From Actinomycetes bacterium (GTDB taxonomy: Bacteria; Actinomycetota; Acidimicrobiia; Acidimicrobiales; Palsa-688), in NCBI GenBank assembly GCA_021787365.1, contig JAJYMB010000143.1, positions 1 through 32,937 of the forward strand: a stretch of 32,937 nucleotides of DNA, read 5' to 3'. Position 1 is the first letter of the stretch, and every line of letters starts with the position of its first letter. Of the stretch, positions 32,525-32,937 are shown piece by piece. Position numbers and translations under genes: made by a program. The notes beneath the pieces were generated by a model that was not told the DNA's origin, ran no database searches, and worked only from the letters and a program-made list of their open reading frames with translations.

Positions 32525-32827
32525 ATGACGTCCACTGAGCGGTTGGTCAGGGTCGAGTGGGCTGTCCTAGAGGGACAGCGGCCTTGGTCTCTCGGCAAGA
32601 ACGCCCCTGCCCGCCCACGGCAAAAGGATCTCGGTCCCCGTTTGCCGTCTGACCACCAGCGAGGGTGCCAGTGGCTTTGGCCCCGGCCGCCCAACTAGCC
32701 TAGCTATGGATTCTCGGAAGGCAAGCTCTAGCTTTCGGATCTGCCCGGTTTTGGCATCGAGCTAGACGAAGACCGGTTCGCCTGGGCGGTGGGGGCGAAC
32801 GGTTTCGATAGGGTGTGGCTCTCATAG
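32525..32827 (+). pseudogene. Decayed enolase-superfamily (mandelate racemase/muconate lactonising-like) gene
   Basis: ATG 32525 opens TSTERLVRVEWAVLEGQRPW and SLGKNA, resembling the N-terminal capping domain of mandelate racemase-like enzymes. After a frameshift near 32604, LPAHGKRISVPVCRLTTSEG and ASGFGPGR continue it. From about 32708, in the first frame, SEGKL, a stop (32729-32731), then LSDLPGFGIELDED resembles the C-terminal end of the same family (typical motif DGPGLGVEL). The whole catalytic barrel is therefore missing between about 32697 and 32708. Such enzymes often dehydrate sugar acids and sit next to sugar ABC transporters, matching the neighbouring pseudogene. The family assignment rests on short motifs and is moderate. 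Confidence 0.5.
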
Positions 32828-32937
32828 GGGGACTGCACCTCCACTCTTTCGCCCTTGTCAGGTAGCTGATCGCGTCTACTGCTTGAGCTGAGCTCCGTCA
32901 GATCCACCACCTTTCGCCTCTCATGCGCGAGAATCTG
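32828..32937. other. Unassigned end of window
   Basis: No gene, repeat or RNA was recognised in these 110 bp. Base composition remains lower in G+C than the main part of the window. An open minus-strand frame at 32728-32910 (60 codons) has no recognisable similarity. The gap 32417-32524 is likewise without a recognised feature. Confidence 0.4.

Overview
This 32.9 kb window comes from a high-G+C bacterium. The gene set and layout (Rex, a CobA-HemD fusion, a HemB with the C-x-D metal site, a complete nuoA-N operon next to a geranylgeranyl-reductase-like flavoprotein) point to Actinomycetota. Class Acidimicrobiia or a neighbour is a reasonable guess, but it is an inference; no taxonomic marker was tested.

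Layout. Positions 2-616 hold the 3' part of a LysR regulator, converging on an Eis-like acetyltransferase (660-1925, minus). Positions 2054-11480 hold a tetrapyrrole cluster: rex, a precorrin-2 dehydrogenase/siroheme synthase domain, hemA, hemC and cobA-hemD, almost all overlapping or tightly spaced, then hemB and hemL. A DHA2-type MFS exporter (7599-9095, minus) interrupts the cluster, and a 260-bp stretch rich in direct repeats and palindromes (7311-7569) lies beside it. Together these enzymes carry glutamyl-tRNA to uroporphyrinogen III and on to precorrin-2 and sirohydrochlorin. The later haem steps (hemE, hemH and others) are not in the window.

Positions 11496-12743 (minus) hold a flavoprotein of the geranylgeranyl/menaquinone reductase family. 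It diverges from a complete 14-gene respiratory complex I operon, nuoA to nuoN (12833-29162), in canonical order. Most nuo genes overlap the next by one to eight bases, so translation is probably coupled. Several Nuo subunits carry Ala/Gly/Pro-rich tails or loops not expected of the family core.

Positions 29226-31474 hold a small HAD phosphatase, htpX preceded by a probable 11-residue upstream ORF built on a duplicated start region, yajQ (minus), and a tRNA-Tyr(GTA). After the tRNA the character changes. There is an IS110 transposase fragment (31514-31813, minus), then a frameshifted sugar ABC permease pseudogene whose homology starts where the transposase homology ends, then a decayed enolase-superfamily (mandelate racemase-like) gene. 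G+C drops to about 45% in parts (27 of 60 bases at 32161-32220) against 77% at 9181-9240. This looks like an eroding accessory segment next to a tRNA gene.

A recurring regulatory feature is a -10-like hexamer (TAnnnT) 6-8 nt before the start codon of rex, the MFS gene, hemB, the flavoprotein, nuoA, the HAD gene and yajQ, mostly without a Shine-Dalgarno sequence. This suggests widespread leaderless transcription and helped choose several starts. I did not find a clear, previously undescribed multi-gene system. The most interesting items are the short regulatory structures (palindrome before rex, repeat cluster after cobA-hemD, duplicated initiation region before htpX, hairpin flush with the tRNA) and the pseudogene segment.
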